Source of the DNA: Gnetum montanum
Lineage: Eukaryota; Streptophyta; Gnetopsida; Gnetales; Gnetaceae
Direction of reading: 5' to 3'
Assembly (NCBI GenBank): GCA_015680685.1
Contig: MNCI01002760.1
Location: 74,248-138,247, forward strand
DNA: 64,000 nucleotides
This document shows, one piece after another, positions 33,901 to 44,408 of this stretch; position 1 is the stretch's first letter; every line of letters starts with the position of its first letter. The position numbers and the translations under genes are program-made. The notes below the pieces were generated by a model. The model saw only the letters and a program-made list of their open reading frames with translations. It was not told where the DNA came from and ran no database searches.

Positions 33901-35386
33901 AGCAGTTCATCACTAGTGAGTTTGACCTTTCCTCAGAAGGCAAACCTCCCGCTACTACCCCTGAGGATTTTGTTGAATTGGAGCTTTGCATTATTGTAAC
34001 ATCTCAATTTCCTTTGTGTCTACTGTGCTATGTCTAACTCATTTTGTTTGCGTAGTAGGCACTTCTGATAATAGTGGTGTACCTTTGTCAATAACCCCAA
34101 CTCAACATTGGGGTGAGACTCCTGACAAATTAGCCTTTATGGAGGGCATTGTGAACGATATGATCAGTTGCTTAGAGCGAATCAATCCTGAGATTGGTAT
34201 GTCATTGTAGTTATGAAGGAATTGTTGGCATTGCGACATTAAGTTATTCTATTTTGTCTAACTGTTATTTTTTATGTTACAGGATCTCATCTCAAATGGG
34301 ATCCCAAAGAGCCCGTTGACATAGACACTGCCCCTGAACCCTCACTAGAGGTGACCAAAGTGCCACATAGCCTTTATGATGAGATGCGTAAATGTGTGTT
34401 ACACTCGTCTTGTTCTTTCTGGGAGTGTTAGAATGTCAATGAAGATCTTTGGAAGACGTTGCAAAAAATAGAAAAGGTGAAAACAGCCCTAACCGCTAGG
34501 GTTGAGGATCTGGAGTCCCGAAACAAATTTCTACAAGCTTGAGAGACCAATGACAGGAATTGGTAGACAATTATGATTGACTACACCAATTATTGGATGG
34601 TTGTCAGGAATAATGTCCAAGCTAGCCATGAGCTCATCGAGCAACAGATGCAAATGGATCTCCTAGCCCAAAAGAACCAAGAGTAGAAGGATTTCAGTGT
34701 GAGGGTCCAAGAATGGGGGTAGGCACAAAAAGACCATAAGCACATGTATAAACAAGAATTTGCTATCTATCGCCAACATTACAGGGATTCTACGGTTGCA
34801 GCGCGGTTCCTCTGGCTATTCCTCGATGTCATTGGTGCTTCTGGAGTGTATGAAAAGTTTTAGGAACAAGTGATAGTACGCACCTCCCCTGAGAGAGAAA
34901 TAACCTTCCCTGGTGGGTAGACTATTGTCCCTTCCTTCTTTCCTGAACCACCCCGATGCACTCCTGTGGAAAAGGGGAAGGTTAAGGTTGGAACTAATCT
35001 AGGAGATGGTGTTTGGGCCAAGCTCACTGAGGACTAGATCATGCACCTATGGGTTTTCTTGGAACAAATTCCTTTCCCAGCTGATGCAAGACCATCACAA
35101 GCAAGTTGTATGACTGTTGTATTCTTGTTATGCGTAGTTTCGGTGGCGATACTAATGTTTATTTCATCTCAAATCATAGGATCGACACGAAGAGGGTTCT
35201 CATGAAGAGGAGCGTGATGGAGATGATGGCCCTCATGGAGAGGGTCCCCATGAGGAGGAGCCCCACAAAGAGGATCGCCCCCATGAAGAGACACCGTGCA
35301 AAAAAGTTCCTTATGAAGATGATCCTCATGAGGTGGAGGTGGAGTTAAATGATGCAGATGGAAGCGGTAACGAAGGGGATGTATAG
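30951..35386 (+). pseudogene. B antisense gene: multi-exon, FCP1-like and coiled-coil protein
   Basis: Lies opposite to B's own genes, between protease and RT. Proposed exons, all with GT/AG-type borders unless noted: 30951-31069 (ATG, MAPK...), 31619-32068, 32155-32480, 32536-33582, 33709-about 33990, about 34056-34196, 34283-35100 (GC donor), 35180-35386 (ends TAG). Exon 2 reads LIVLDIVGVL, a loop with FLLSNFSIIIW, then WEMPKFDCYHAYNTMFMARH and NPPGIVYY. This is the order of FCP1/SCP-type HAD phosphatases with altered catalytic sites. Exon 4 encodes a conserved unrecognised domain (FFGIP, ARAFPKLLS, EQAWIMQEV). Exon 7 is coiled-coil (LIEQQMQMDLLAQKNQE), and exon 8 is an acidic His/Glu-rich tail. 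In-frame stops (for example TGA in exon 1) mark decay. The homologue in A is 44409-48702. Confidence 0.75.
31212..31465 (+). repeat. 188-bp spaced duplication inside intron 1 of the B antisense gene
   Basis: The segment GTCAGAGACAGACCTTGCAC plus flanking bases occurs at 31224 and again at 31412, with an alignable stretch of about 60 bp each. Looks like a tandem duplication of about 188 bp within the intron. Confidence 0.65.
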
Positions 35387-35419
35387 CATGGCAATATTGG
35401 CCAAACATTTTGTTATAAT

Positions 35420-35440
35420 GAAAGGGAATAAAGAGTAATG
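35420..35440 (+). terminator. Candidate polyadenylation region of the B antisense gene
   Basis: AAGGGAATAAAGAG occurs about 40 bp after the TAG at 35384-35386; AATAAA is the canonical signal and the distance is reasonable. Confidence 0.45.
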
Positions 35441-35514
35441 TTCTTTGATCAATGTGATCATAAAATAACATTTTTAGTTTTTTGATTTTATGAAAGGAAA
35501 TGTATCGTCAGAAA

Positions 35515-35830
35515 GATTACACGTTTTAGGCCACTGCGGGCTGCTAATAGTTTAAGGCCATTTCGGGCCGGGCAATCGTAAGCATAAAAGAATAAACAGA
35601 ATTGCTAGTTTTAGGCCGTAGCAAGCCGTAACTAGTTTAAGGTCGTTTCAGGCCAACGATAGTTTAAGGCCATTTTGGGTCGATGATAGTTTAAGGCCGT
35701 TTCGAACTGGCAATAGTTTAAGGCCATTTCGGGCCAGGCCATCATAAGCATAAAAGAATAAACAAAATTGCCAGTTTTAGGCCGTAGAAGGTCGTAACTA
35801 GTTTAAACAGAATTGACAGTAAGCAATGTA
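35515..35830 (-). repeat. Hairpin repeats between B protease and antisense gene 3' end
   Basis: Plus-strand units of AGTTTAA then GGCC, six bases (mainly GTTTCG or ATTTCG) and GGCC, about 25-40 bp apart, with a longer duplication of roughly 190 bp (GCATAAAAGAATAAACA words at 35582 and 35748). The stems differ in sequence from those at 26031-26930 but keep pairing. Confidence 0.75.
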
Positions 35831-36010
35831 AACTGATATAATATGTTACGCCAACATGTTTATTAATTAGCCTCACAGCTGCTTCTTGATCATTTTTAGA
35901 CTTGGTGACGCATATGGACAAGGAGTTTTATTACTCCATTCCTCTACACTACCATCTTCCCCCTGGAAGGGTAGTTCAGCCCAAGTCAAGCTTTCCTTGG
36001 CCACTGTGTC
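35831..36010 (-). other. B, end of gag-pro region and spacer
   Basis: No gene seen; separates the protease tail from the hairpin repeats. Confidence 0.4.
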
Positions 36011-36013
36011 GGC

Positions 36014-36545
36014 CTATTCAACTATTGGGACAGGAGTCTGATCTTCAAGGATTTCAATCTCCAAACCCTGTTCCATTTTCATGTTGTTAACCGCTTGAGG
36101 GATCATCTTATCACCATGGATGATCACTTCCCCCCTCCCCCTCCCCCTACATAGGGCAAGTGGATCTCTTGATGAATGGGTGATGAAACTGCCCTTAATT
36201 GAGCCAACCAAGACCTCCCCAAGATTAGGTTAAAACCAGGCATCTCCTTGATGATGATAAACACTACGTCTATGGGGAATTAATCCCCTACTACAAGTTG
36301 ATGTGTACCATTCCCTTGACTTGCACTTGTGCCCCATTAAATGACTTCAAACATGACATTTTCATGGGATTGATCTGGTCAATCAAACCCAATTTATCCA
36401 CTATGGGATATGGAATAACATTGGCCGCAGCCCCATCATCTACGTGTACTCTCTGGATTCTATACTGGCTAACCTAGATAGTGATGAACATGGGCACTGT
36501 TGTCACCTGATCCTTTTCTAGGTTGTCCTTAATGGATTCGTCATG
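36014..36545 (-). pseudogene. B aspartic protease
   Basis: The active-site loop is VHVDDGAA at about 36,430, followed by KLGLIDQI and MSCLKSFNGAQVQVKG, all matching A protease at 43385-43560. Both copies read Asp-Asp-Gly rather than Asp-Thr/Ser-Gly. The C-terminal LILGRS equivalent lies near 36,225 in another frame. The final 65 codons (36211-36014) give an open tail rich in Met and Glu. Two adjacent stops and a frameshift break the domain. It would process the element polyprotein. Confidence 0.7.
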
Positions 36546-36550
36546 AAATG

Positions 36551-37664
36551 TCAATTGGGAGGCCCAGGTTGTTCAGCAATGAGAAGAAGCATGATCAAGT
36601 GGATTACTTCTTCATCCGCTAGCAAGCTCTCGTCCTTGGGTATGGATGCTAACATGCGAACCATGGCCTCACGATGCTTTTGTGATGTCATCAGCAAGTC
36701 ATAGAGGCTCAGCATTGTATTTTTTTGTTTAAGAGCCTGCTTAACTTGTGTAAAAGTGTCAAGGAGATCATGCCCATGATTAAGTTGTTTGTTATCCTTC
36801 TCTTCTTCCATTCATCCTAGGAGACGGATCTCTCAGGAAGGAATGGTTTTTGGTTAAGGATTGCATTTTCTTTGGTACGGAGAAGATGGTTGTGTTTGCA
36901 TAACATCCTTCTTTTCAAGGAAGAAGGAGCCAAGGGCATCGAGGCGAGAGGCGTAGGCTTAGGAAACCCAAGCGTAAGGTAGTCCTTGGCTGTGTTACCT
37001 GTCATATGCCCTTCTCCTTTCCTGGTAGGTTGTGATTGGGGTGTTGACTTAGGGATTTTCCCCTATGTAGCAGGAGCAACTGATGGCTTTGGCACCTTGA
37101 TGACAAAGGATGCCCTGGGTGTGGGCACAGGCTGGGCCGCGGCTTTACCGACAATGCGTTGTGGAACAAAGATCTAAGACGAGACTCGAAGGATAAAAGG
37201 TTGTCACTGAGCCACACCCATCGATGTTGATGGGTTTATCATCTAAGGTGGGCAAGGAGGTACACGCAACACAAAGGGTTGCTTTGGCTGTGCCTGGCCA
37301 TCGCCCTCCATACCCACTACATTGATAGTGTACCCTACGTTATTTGCATTTAACGGGTCTTGGTACACATGCATGGACTGGTTTTCTAGATGGACCAGAC
37401 TACTACTATCTAGGATCAATTTACCTTGATCGATCATGTGTTGAATGTCATCTTTCAATGCCCAGTAGTAATCTGTGTCATGACCACACAGTTGGTGGTA
37501 GTCACAAAAATGATCCAGCCTAAAGTTCTTTGGGACTGGTGACTCATTAGGTAGGGCCAAGGAGGGGTTCTTGAGTAACTCACAATGCCATCTGTGGCAT
37601 TTCAGACCCTCCTTGGACACCTTCTTATGTTGAATGTGATCATTTCCCAGCAATTACTTCAAAA
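36551..37664 (-). pseudogene. B gag C-terminal part and linker (left of the A insertion)
   Basis: From 37664 the frame reads through one TAA into an open segment of 136 codons (37653-37243) with HIQHKKVS, LALPNESPVPKNF and FRLDHFCDYHQLCGHDTDYYWAL. The Cys-His spacing in FCDYHQLCGH(D) is a plausible nucleic-acid-binding knuckle remnant. The same block occurs in A (42290-42423). A Pro-rich linker follows, then at 36811-36551 a conserved segment (KNTMLSLYDLLM, HREAMVRMLASIP) that immediately precedes the protease in both elements. The N-terminal part of gag is at 55977-57964. Confidence 0.8.
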
Positions 37665-37669
37665 GTTCT
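37665..37669. repeat. Target site duplication of A, left copy (GTTCT)
   Basis: Identical to 55972-55976. Removing A and one copy restores the gag reading of B across the site. Confidence 0.92.
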
Positions 37670-39362
37670 TAAAACACCCTAAAAGAAAATGTGGGGTCAT
37701 CCTGGCTTCACCAAGCTCTCGCAGTCCACACAGCACCATGGTAGTCCATTGGGAAAAGAACGTTCTGAGTCCAGGATGGCCAGTTCAGTAAATTTTCTAC
37801 TTTAGGCATGGGCGAGTTCTATACCAACTCGCCCACTCGCCAGAGTAGTCTGAACAGCTAGCAGCCTGCTCAGAAACGGTGTCCAGAATCAGCGATAGTA
37901 GCTTAGGTGCACAAGAGAAGCAGTTCAGCAAGTTTTCTAAGTCACAAAGCTTGCTACACTACGATGTGTAGCGTAGCAAGCCTCAGAAAATAATGGCAAA
38001 ACGAGATGTTATGCTATGCAATGACATATGGCGTAGCATAGCAACAACTTCACTACTCACCTCCCTCATCCAATCTCAAGTTTTGCAATGGTATCTCTTT
38101 TCTCTAGCAACCGGCGGACCATGTCTGCTGCTATGCTATGCTGAGCTACAAGGCGTAGCAAGGCGTAGCAATCCTGCGAAAAAGGACAGAAGGCGGTTTG
38201 AAAGGCAAAATTAGCAAAGTTCACAGAACTTGCACTATGGTAGAATAAGCTGAAAATTGGCAAAACTGTCCTAGCCGCTATCCTACACTATGCTACGTAG
38301 CGTAGCATCATGTAGCAAGTATGTGACATACGGCAAGACACGTGGCAAGGTGCTATGCCATGATAAGCAAGCCACGCCGTAAAACACAGTGTGGCAAGCA
38401 GGTGACCGTGCGACATCAATGCACTTCACCTCAATCAAATCATTGGCACATGCCTCTAGGAGCTAGCAGCATAGTCACGATGTAGTAGGATCATAGTTAT
38501 TGCTCACGTCACAACAGTCTTGCAAGCTCAACGGTCACAAATTGCTCGAGTAATGCCAGTAAGTTGGCGCAAGTCTACAACAACGTAGTATTCAAACAGT
38601 CACCTTTGCTTACCTTCAGCCCTATAAATAGCCTATCAAATAGCATAAAAAGGGGTCCATGAAAAAAAAATAGAAGGGAAGTCTCCTTGACTGAAACAAA
38701 GAAAAGAGAAATACCTGCAATCTCGCAATAAGGGAAAGAAAAGGAGAGGCCAGCAATCTGTAAAAGGAACCTCTCTCAGCTAGCATAAAGCCCGGGGTCT
38801 CATTCTACCACCTTGGTAGGATCCCGCCTACATTGTATACGTGAAGTCTATGCCCAAGTGCACAGCTATTTCCTGTTTCTTGGCATGCTTTGATCACTCT
38901 CGGAACTTTCTGCACTCCGTCACGTCGTGCAGCCGATTGTGGCACCCCCTGACTGGACAGATTTGTAGCTCTGAAGTGATGCATGTTCCTAACTGTATCT
39001 TATGTTACTTCTTATTTACTATTTGGCTTCCTTGTATTATTTCTATTTTGCTTATCTTTAAGCATCGTCTCATATCATTGTCGCACTTACGTTTATTCAT
39101 TATTTTGCATCGTTGTTGCATTTTTTTTAGTCCCTTTCCTTTCTCACTGTAATTACCCATACACACCATCCCGCAACTCGTATAGTTTATATTGCAAAAG
39201 GCTATATTGATGCTGATGTAAGGCCTTGTCTGATTGACCAGACCGTTCAGGGCACCCCATGTTCGTACACACCCAGCACCACCCTCCCGCGGGCACGGGG
39301 TTGGAACTGTTCTGTCCACCGACTTGGCGTTCTTCCAACCGCCGATGTTTTTGGTCGCTACA
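37670..39362 (+). repeat. 5' LTR of A
   Basis: Starts TAAAACACC (TG changed to TA) and ends GCTACA. U3 is full of GCGTAGC/GCTACGC words forming hairpins: 37952-37978 (11-bp arms, one mismatch) and 38290-38308 (perfect 7-bp arms ATGCTAC/GTAGCAT). Hand comparison with the 3' LTR gives about 29 differences in the first ~230 bases but only about 14 in ~345 bases of the R/U5 part. Confidence 0.95.
38623..38630 (+). promoter_or_regulatory. TATA box in A 5' LTR
   Basis: CCCTATAAATAGCC, a strong plant-type TATA context, conserved at 55231-55238 in the 3' LTR. Expected to drive the genomic transcript. Confidence 0.75.
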
Positions 39363-39368
39363 GTTTTC

Positions 39369-39387
39369 TGGCACTAGGAGGACCTTT
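39369..39387 (+). promoter_or_regulatory. Primer-binding site of A
   Basis: TGGCACTAGGAGGACC six bases after the LTR (spacer GTTTTC). B has TGGCGCTAGAAGGAGGGCC after the same spacer. Complementarity to a particular tRNA 3' end was not determined. Confidence 0.85.
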
Positions 39388-40186
39388 TGGTGCCTTTTTT
39401 GCATGTCATAGTAGTTCTGTGAGCTTCTACACCCTAATACACACAAGCGTAGATGCGACACCCTCTTGCGGTTGTTTGCATTCTGTGCGGTGCAGATCGA
39501 TCACCCCGGTGATTCCTCCGGAGCCCCATAGAACACAAGGCCTCCAATCATCGGTTAACTAGCTTATTCTATGGTTGTCTTATGTGCGTACTGCACCCTG
39601 CCCTGTGCTATGTAGATCGGTCGCCTAGATGGTCCCTCCGAGACCCTACGAGACATAAAACCTGCCTGATTGCTAGTTAATTTGCACATCCTACGGTTGT
39701 CTCGCTTGCGTTCTGTACCTCATTCCGTGTAGTACAGAACGGTCTTCTCAACGGTCCCTCTGGGATCTCACGAGACATAAAATTTACCTGGTTACTAGTT
39801 AATTTTCTCGTCTTACAGTAGTCTTGTATGCCTTCCACACCCCGACTTGTATTAGCATAGACTCGACACCCTTTTTGGTTGTTTGTGCATCATGTGGTGT
39901 ACATCGGTCGCCTCGATGGTTCCTCCGGAACCCTATGAGACAATAGGCATTCAGATGATGATTTAACTTGCTTCTTCTACAGTAGTCCTGCATGCATCCT
40001 ATGCCCCAGCAAGCATAGGCGAAAGCGTGACACCCTTTGAGGTTGTTTCCATCTTGTGTGGCATAGGTCGGTCTCCTCGACGGTCCCTCTAGGATCCTGC
40101 AGGATGAAAAGCCACCTATTTTCAATTTTTTAATCCTTCTATTCTTTCACATTTTTTAGCATTTTCGCATAATCACTGGCTTAACG
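39388..40186 (+). repeat. A leader with 117-165 bp tandem repeats
   Basis: Untranslated leader between PBS and gag, about 800 bp versus about 230 bp in B. It contains five diverged copies of a unit whose best-conserved part is CGGTCnCCTCGAnGGTCCCTC followed by GAGACATAAAA-like bases, at about 39498, 39615, 39737, 39902 and 40067, so spacings are about 117, 122, 165 and 165 bp. No gene seen. Confidence 0.7.
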
Positions 40187-42723
40187 ATGACTTCTACCAC
40201 TACCGCTGTCGATATCTCCAACATGGAGGTGCCCTTCGCAGCCCAAGGCACTACTGGTACCAAACAATGGTTGAATCCAACACTAGAAACACACCGGTCT
40301 CTCAGGATTCAAAACTGAGGACCTGAGGGCCTGGCCCAGCAACACGAGCATTATAATTTCCTTTGCATGAAGGTGCAGGCTAACCTGCCCTTAGATTTAC
40401 ACGAACTTGAAGAAAAACGTAGCTTCAAGTTCACTTACTGCAACGGGGAGGAATTCGTTCCTAATCAGGGCATTTCCCTACCTTTGACACAAGTGAACCA
40501 AAGGCTGCTAGATCAACTAATCTAGTTGACAAGGCTTAGGGGGCAACAAGACATAGCATCCAACCAGGATGATGTCTTTCAAGATGGGTAGGAGGAACTC
40601 GATGCCCAATCTGACGAGGGAGGCCCAGCCAATCCCATTCCTATCCCGCCTACCCAATCCTTCTGGGCCAACCCGCTGCCTGTCGCCACCCCCTTCGCCA
40701 TCGTGCCTACACTTCAGCAGTCTGCAACTACAACTACAGTGGGTAGCCATGCTATGTTCCCAGCACCTCATCACCCCTATCTCTCGGTTGCACCCGCAGC
40801 AACTGTGCCACCGCAAGCCGTTTATCAGCAAGCTATCGCAACACACTTATCACGGCTACTCTACCGCATGTCCACACTGTACCTACTCTACAACTGCACC
40901 TAACTCCCATACCAATTCCTACATATGCAACCATCCCACCCACTGTGATGGGCCCAAGCCCATCCACGTGGTGGCCTCCATTCTCTTTCTCGTCTATTCC
41001 GCAACCGTCGCAAATGTCTCATTACACTCGCCCTCAGGTCTACTCAACCCCGAAAATGGCACAACTTGGCGTGGGGCCATGGGGGGTCTTGCCAGTGATC
41101 TAAACAACCTACCCGATAGCTCAACCCACTATTATCGCTCCAATGATACCACCCACCAGATGGTGGACAACGCAAATAACACCTTTAGCAGGGGCGGCCC
41201 CAACGGCACAGTCGATGGGTCAAATTGCCACCGCTACCATGCCACCTATGGGGGTTACCTCTGCAATCCCTCAGACATCTACAACATCCCTAGGTCTGGA
41301 CCAAGCATTTTAGCTTATTCAGACCCTAACTGAGGAAGTAAAATGCCTCAAAGCTGTTGGGTCTGATACAGTATGAGTCATGGACTTTTACCAAGATGAC
41401 CCCGTCAACCCTGCAATCCCTACCTTAACATTACCACCTGGGATGTCCCTCCCGCACTTCACAAAGTATGATGGAGAAGGAGATCCCAATACACATCTCA
41501 TCACTTTCTGGTCAGATTCTTTGTTGCTGCAACAATGGCCGCATACGATCATTCACGTCTTTACCATGTCCCTAGTCGAGAAAGGCCTAGATTGGTATCG
41601 CACGTTACCACGTTCGTCCATTTCGACTTTGGAAGAGCTCTTGACCCAGTTTGTGACACGCTTCAAGTATAACTTGAAGCCAGAAACCACGCTGGATCAG
41701 CTAATGAGCGTGAAGCAAGACCCACTAGAACTAGTCCAAAATTTTATTCAACGATGGAGCGCAACCCTTAACGAAATCCGTGAACCTATCATGGAGGCTC
41801 ATTTGTTAGCCATCTTTAAGGGTGCAGTAAACAACTTCATCAAGTCAAAACTATATTACTTTGCTCCACGCTTACTTAGTCAAGCTTTCGCTCAGACGAA
41901 AAGCATACAAGACGTAGCTAAGACAAGTAAAGACCCAGCTTATGTCACTTATAGGAACAGCTTTGCAAAGAAGTACAAAGGTAAGGCCCCAACGACCATG
42001 GTGGCTGCTGTGGCAGCTAAGGCTAAACCCAAACACAGTAATAGCAGAAACAAGAATAACAAGAAACTGACCGTACCTACAGCCAACTCAGGGCCTAAGC
42101 TGAGCCAAGCATTACAACCTGCCATCCCCGCACCCGAGACATCTGCATACACTAAACCTAATTTCGAATGTAAAGATCGTTCAAAATATACTCCGCTGCC
42201 CCTCAAACCTTTAGAACTCCTGAAGCAACTATTGGCAACGGGATACATTCAACACAAGTGGATGTCAGAAGAAGCAAACATGAGGCATCGACACTACTAC
42301 AAGCTCCTTAGAAATCCCTCTTTAGCCCTACCCAACAAACCTCCAATCCCTAAAGGTTTTAGGCTGGATAGGTTTTGCGACTACCATCAACTATGTGGTC
42401 ATACCATGGATTATTGTCTATAATTGCAAGATGACATCCAAAGACTGATTAACCTAGGGCATTTGGTGCTAGATGAAAGTAGCCCAGTACGTCCTGAAAA
42501 CCAATCCATGTACGTCTATACTGACCAACTCAATGTCAACAACACTGGTTACGTAATCAATGCCATCGGTATTGACAATGATCCCACGCCACCCTTCCAA
42601 CCATTTGTGATTCGCGTGCCTCAGCGTAGTATGCCCATGCCTCCAATGGCCGATCCAAGCCCGCAGTCACCCTTCATCCTGAAAGTCCCACCACGAGCAT
42701 CTGCCTCTACACCACCCGGTTGA
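40187..42723 (+). pseudogene. A gag polyprotein, broken
   Basis: Starts at ATG 40187 (MTSTTTAVD), homologous to the B gag start at 57964. This segment has stops (TGA at about 40316, TAG near 40523) and shares the NGEEFVP block with B. The middle is Pro/Gln/Thr-rich. The capsid part is open from 41380 to 42420 in another frame: LPHFTKYDGEGDPNTHLITF, QQWPHTIIHVFTMSL, LDWYRTL, LLTQFVTRFKYNLKP, IQRWSATLNEIREPI, matching Retrotrans_gag. A basic Lys/Asn-rich stretch and FCDYHQLCGH follow. A TAA at 42421 interrupts, then 100 more codons continue in frame. Particle-forming protein in life. Confidence 0.85.
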
Positions 42724-43084
42724 CAGGGCCGTGTAACCCCGTTCGCTAACACCTCTAGCCCCATTCGTCATCAGGACACCAGCGTCTTCGACAGCCCCCA
42801 TCCCATGTAGCAACAAACAACTTCCTCTCCCTACAATGCGAGAAACCTACCCGACGGGTGAGGTGTCGAAGAGGAATACCGTCAAAAGCATCTCTAAAAC
42901 TACACCTTTGCCCTTTAAATTTACACCTTCGTCACCAAGGATGAAGGTTGATGCAAGCACACAACCTATGACATCCTGTTGCTGAGAATTTGAACCTGGG
43001 TTTGGGGCCATCTCCCCTCGGGAGATTCATCTTCTAGGATAAATCAAGGAGGAGAGTGTCAAACAGACGAGCGGCCAAGACTTC

Positions 43085-43939
43085 TTGAACACCCTAACCC
43101 AGGTTGGGCAAACCCTAAGGCAAAAAAATACCATGTTAAGCCTATACAACTTAGTCATGGTATCTGCCCCTCACCGCGAGGCTCTAGTCCGCATGTTAAC
43201 GGCAATCCCGGTCGGTGAGAACATGTCGGTAGACAAGAAAATGATCCATGCAGTCATACTCCCCTCCATACCTATGGAGTCCACACCTCCACTAACTTTC
43301 AGCAACAAAGCCCTTAAGGAAGATCCCGAAAAGGGCCAAGTAACTACAGCGCCTCTCTACATCATGATTCAGGTTGGTAAATACCGAATCCGAAGGGTGC
43401 ATGTTGATGATGGGGCAGCCACAAACATCATCTCTTTGCCTATCATAGAGAAACTAGGGTTGGTCGACCAGATCAAACCAATAGCGATGTCGTGCCTACG
43501 GTCCTTCAACAAGGCACGTGTCTTGGTAAAAGGCACAGTTCATGTAAACTTTGTAGCAAGGAATGAGCTCCCCATGAACGTAACATTCTTCGTAGTCGAA
43601 GAAATGCCCGGGTTTAACCTAATCTTGGGAAGATCGCGGTTAGCACAACTCGGGGCAGTTTCCTTGCCTATACACTAGGAAATCCACATACCATACGAGG
43701 GTAGAGAGGTGATAATCCATGAAGATGGGATGGTAACGTAAGCAATTAGTAACCTAAACATAGAGCAAGGTTCAAAGGTTACAACATTTGAAGATGAAGT
43801 GCCTGTTCATGCACGCACCAATCATACAGCGAAGGGATCGGCCCAACGAAGCGACCCTCAGGTAGAAAACATTTGGGTGGAGTTGCCATTTCAAGCGGAG
43901 GACGGTAGCACAAGCGGAGGCCCTAGCAAAACGCCTTGA
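43085..43939 (+). pseudogene. A aspartic protease with pre-protease segment
   Basis: Open from 43085 to 43678. First the KNTMLSLYNLVMVSAPHREA segment shared with B, then the protease: YIMIQVGKYRIRRVHVDDGAATNIIS with Asp-Asp-Gly in place of Asp-Thr/Ser-Gly, EKLGLVDQI, and FNLILGRSRL near the C-terminus. A stop at 43676 is followed by readable homologous tail to a TGA near 43938. The frame is shifted relative to gag upstream. Cleaves Gag-Pol in this family; the DDG loop in both A and B suggests it is ancestral rather than damage. Confidence 0.8.
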
Positions 43940-44059
43940 CCTTACGTCCCTGTCAACCCATGAAAGGTCAGGAGATAGCTATGCGTAGCATAGCAACCTT
44001 GCAACCTCTCACCCATTCACCATCCTCGCATATTCGCTTTCTACTTGGCCCGCCAGGGT

Positions 44060-44246
44060 GTCGTCTTTTTAGCACAATATGCAAACAGCCCGAAAAGGCC
44101 TAGAACTAACAAACAGCCCAAAAAGGCTAAAAACTAGCATTATCACCTTTGCTTTATTCATTACGCAAATAGCCCAAAAAGGCTTAAAACTAGCATTATC
44201 ACCTTTGCTTTATTCATTACGCAAATGGCCCGAAATGGCCTAAAAT
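44060..44246 (+). repeat. Hairpin repeats between A protease and antisense gene 3' end
   Basis: On the minus strand GGCC..GGCC and AGCC..GGCT stems around six bases (ATTTCG, TTTTTG) recur before AGTTTTA-like bases. Two units belong to a near-perfect 56-bp duplication (TAGCATTATC at 44135 and 44191). Matches the position of the 35515-35830 repeats in B. Confidence 0.7.
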
Positions 44247-44408
44247 TAGCATACCAGTGTACGAAAACTTCACATAACACACATAATAACACGAAACAAG
44301 TTTTCCTTTCTAGAATTTTGCATTTCAGTCAAAATTTTTCACCTATTGGTGGTGTCTGTAAACTCTTCCAAAAAAAGAAGAAGAGAGGGGGGATCTACCC
44401 TCATGCTC

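Noticed and set aside
40569-41333. 254-codon plus-strand frame with Thr/Asn/Ser-rich product in A gag
   Set aside because: It is out of frame with both the gag start (40187) and the capsid frame (41380), and its content fits the Pro/Gln-rich gag linker read in another phase. Kept as part of the broken gag rather than a separate gene.
41949-42248. Leu-rich minus-strand frame (99 codons)
   Set aside because: Antisense shadow of the basic, Lys/Asn/Ala-rich part of A gag.
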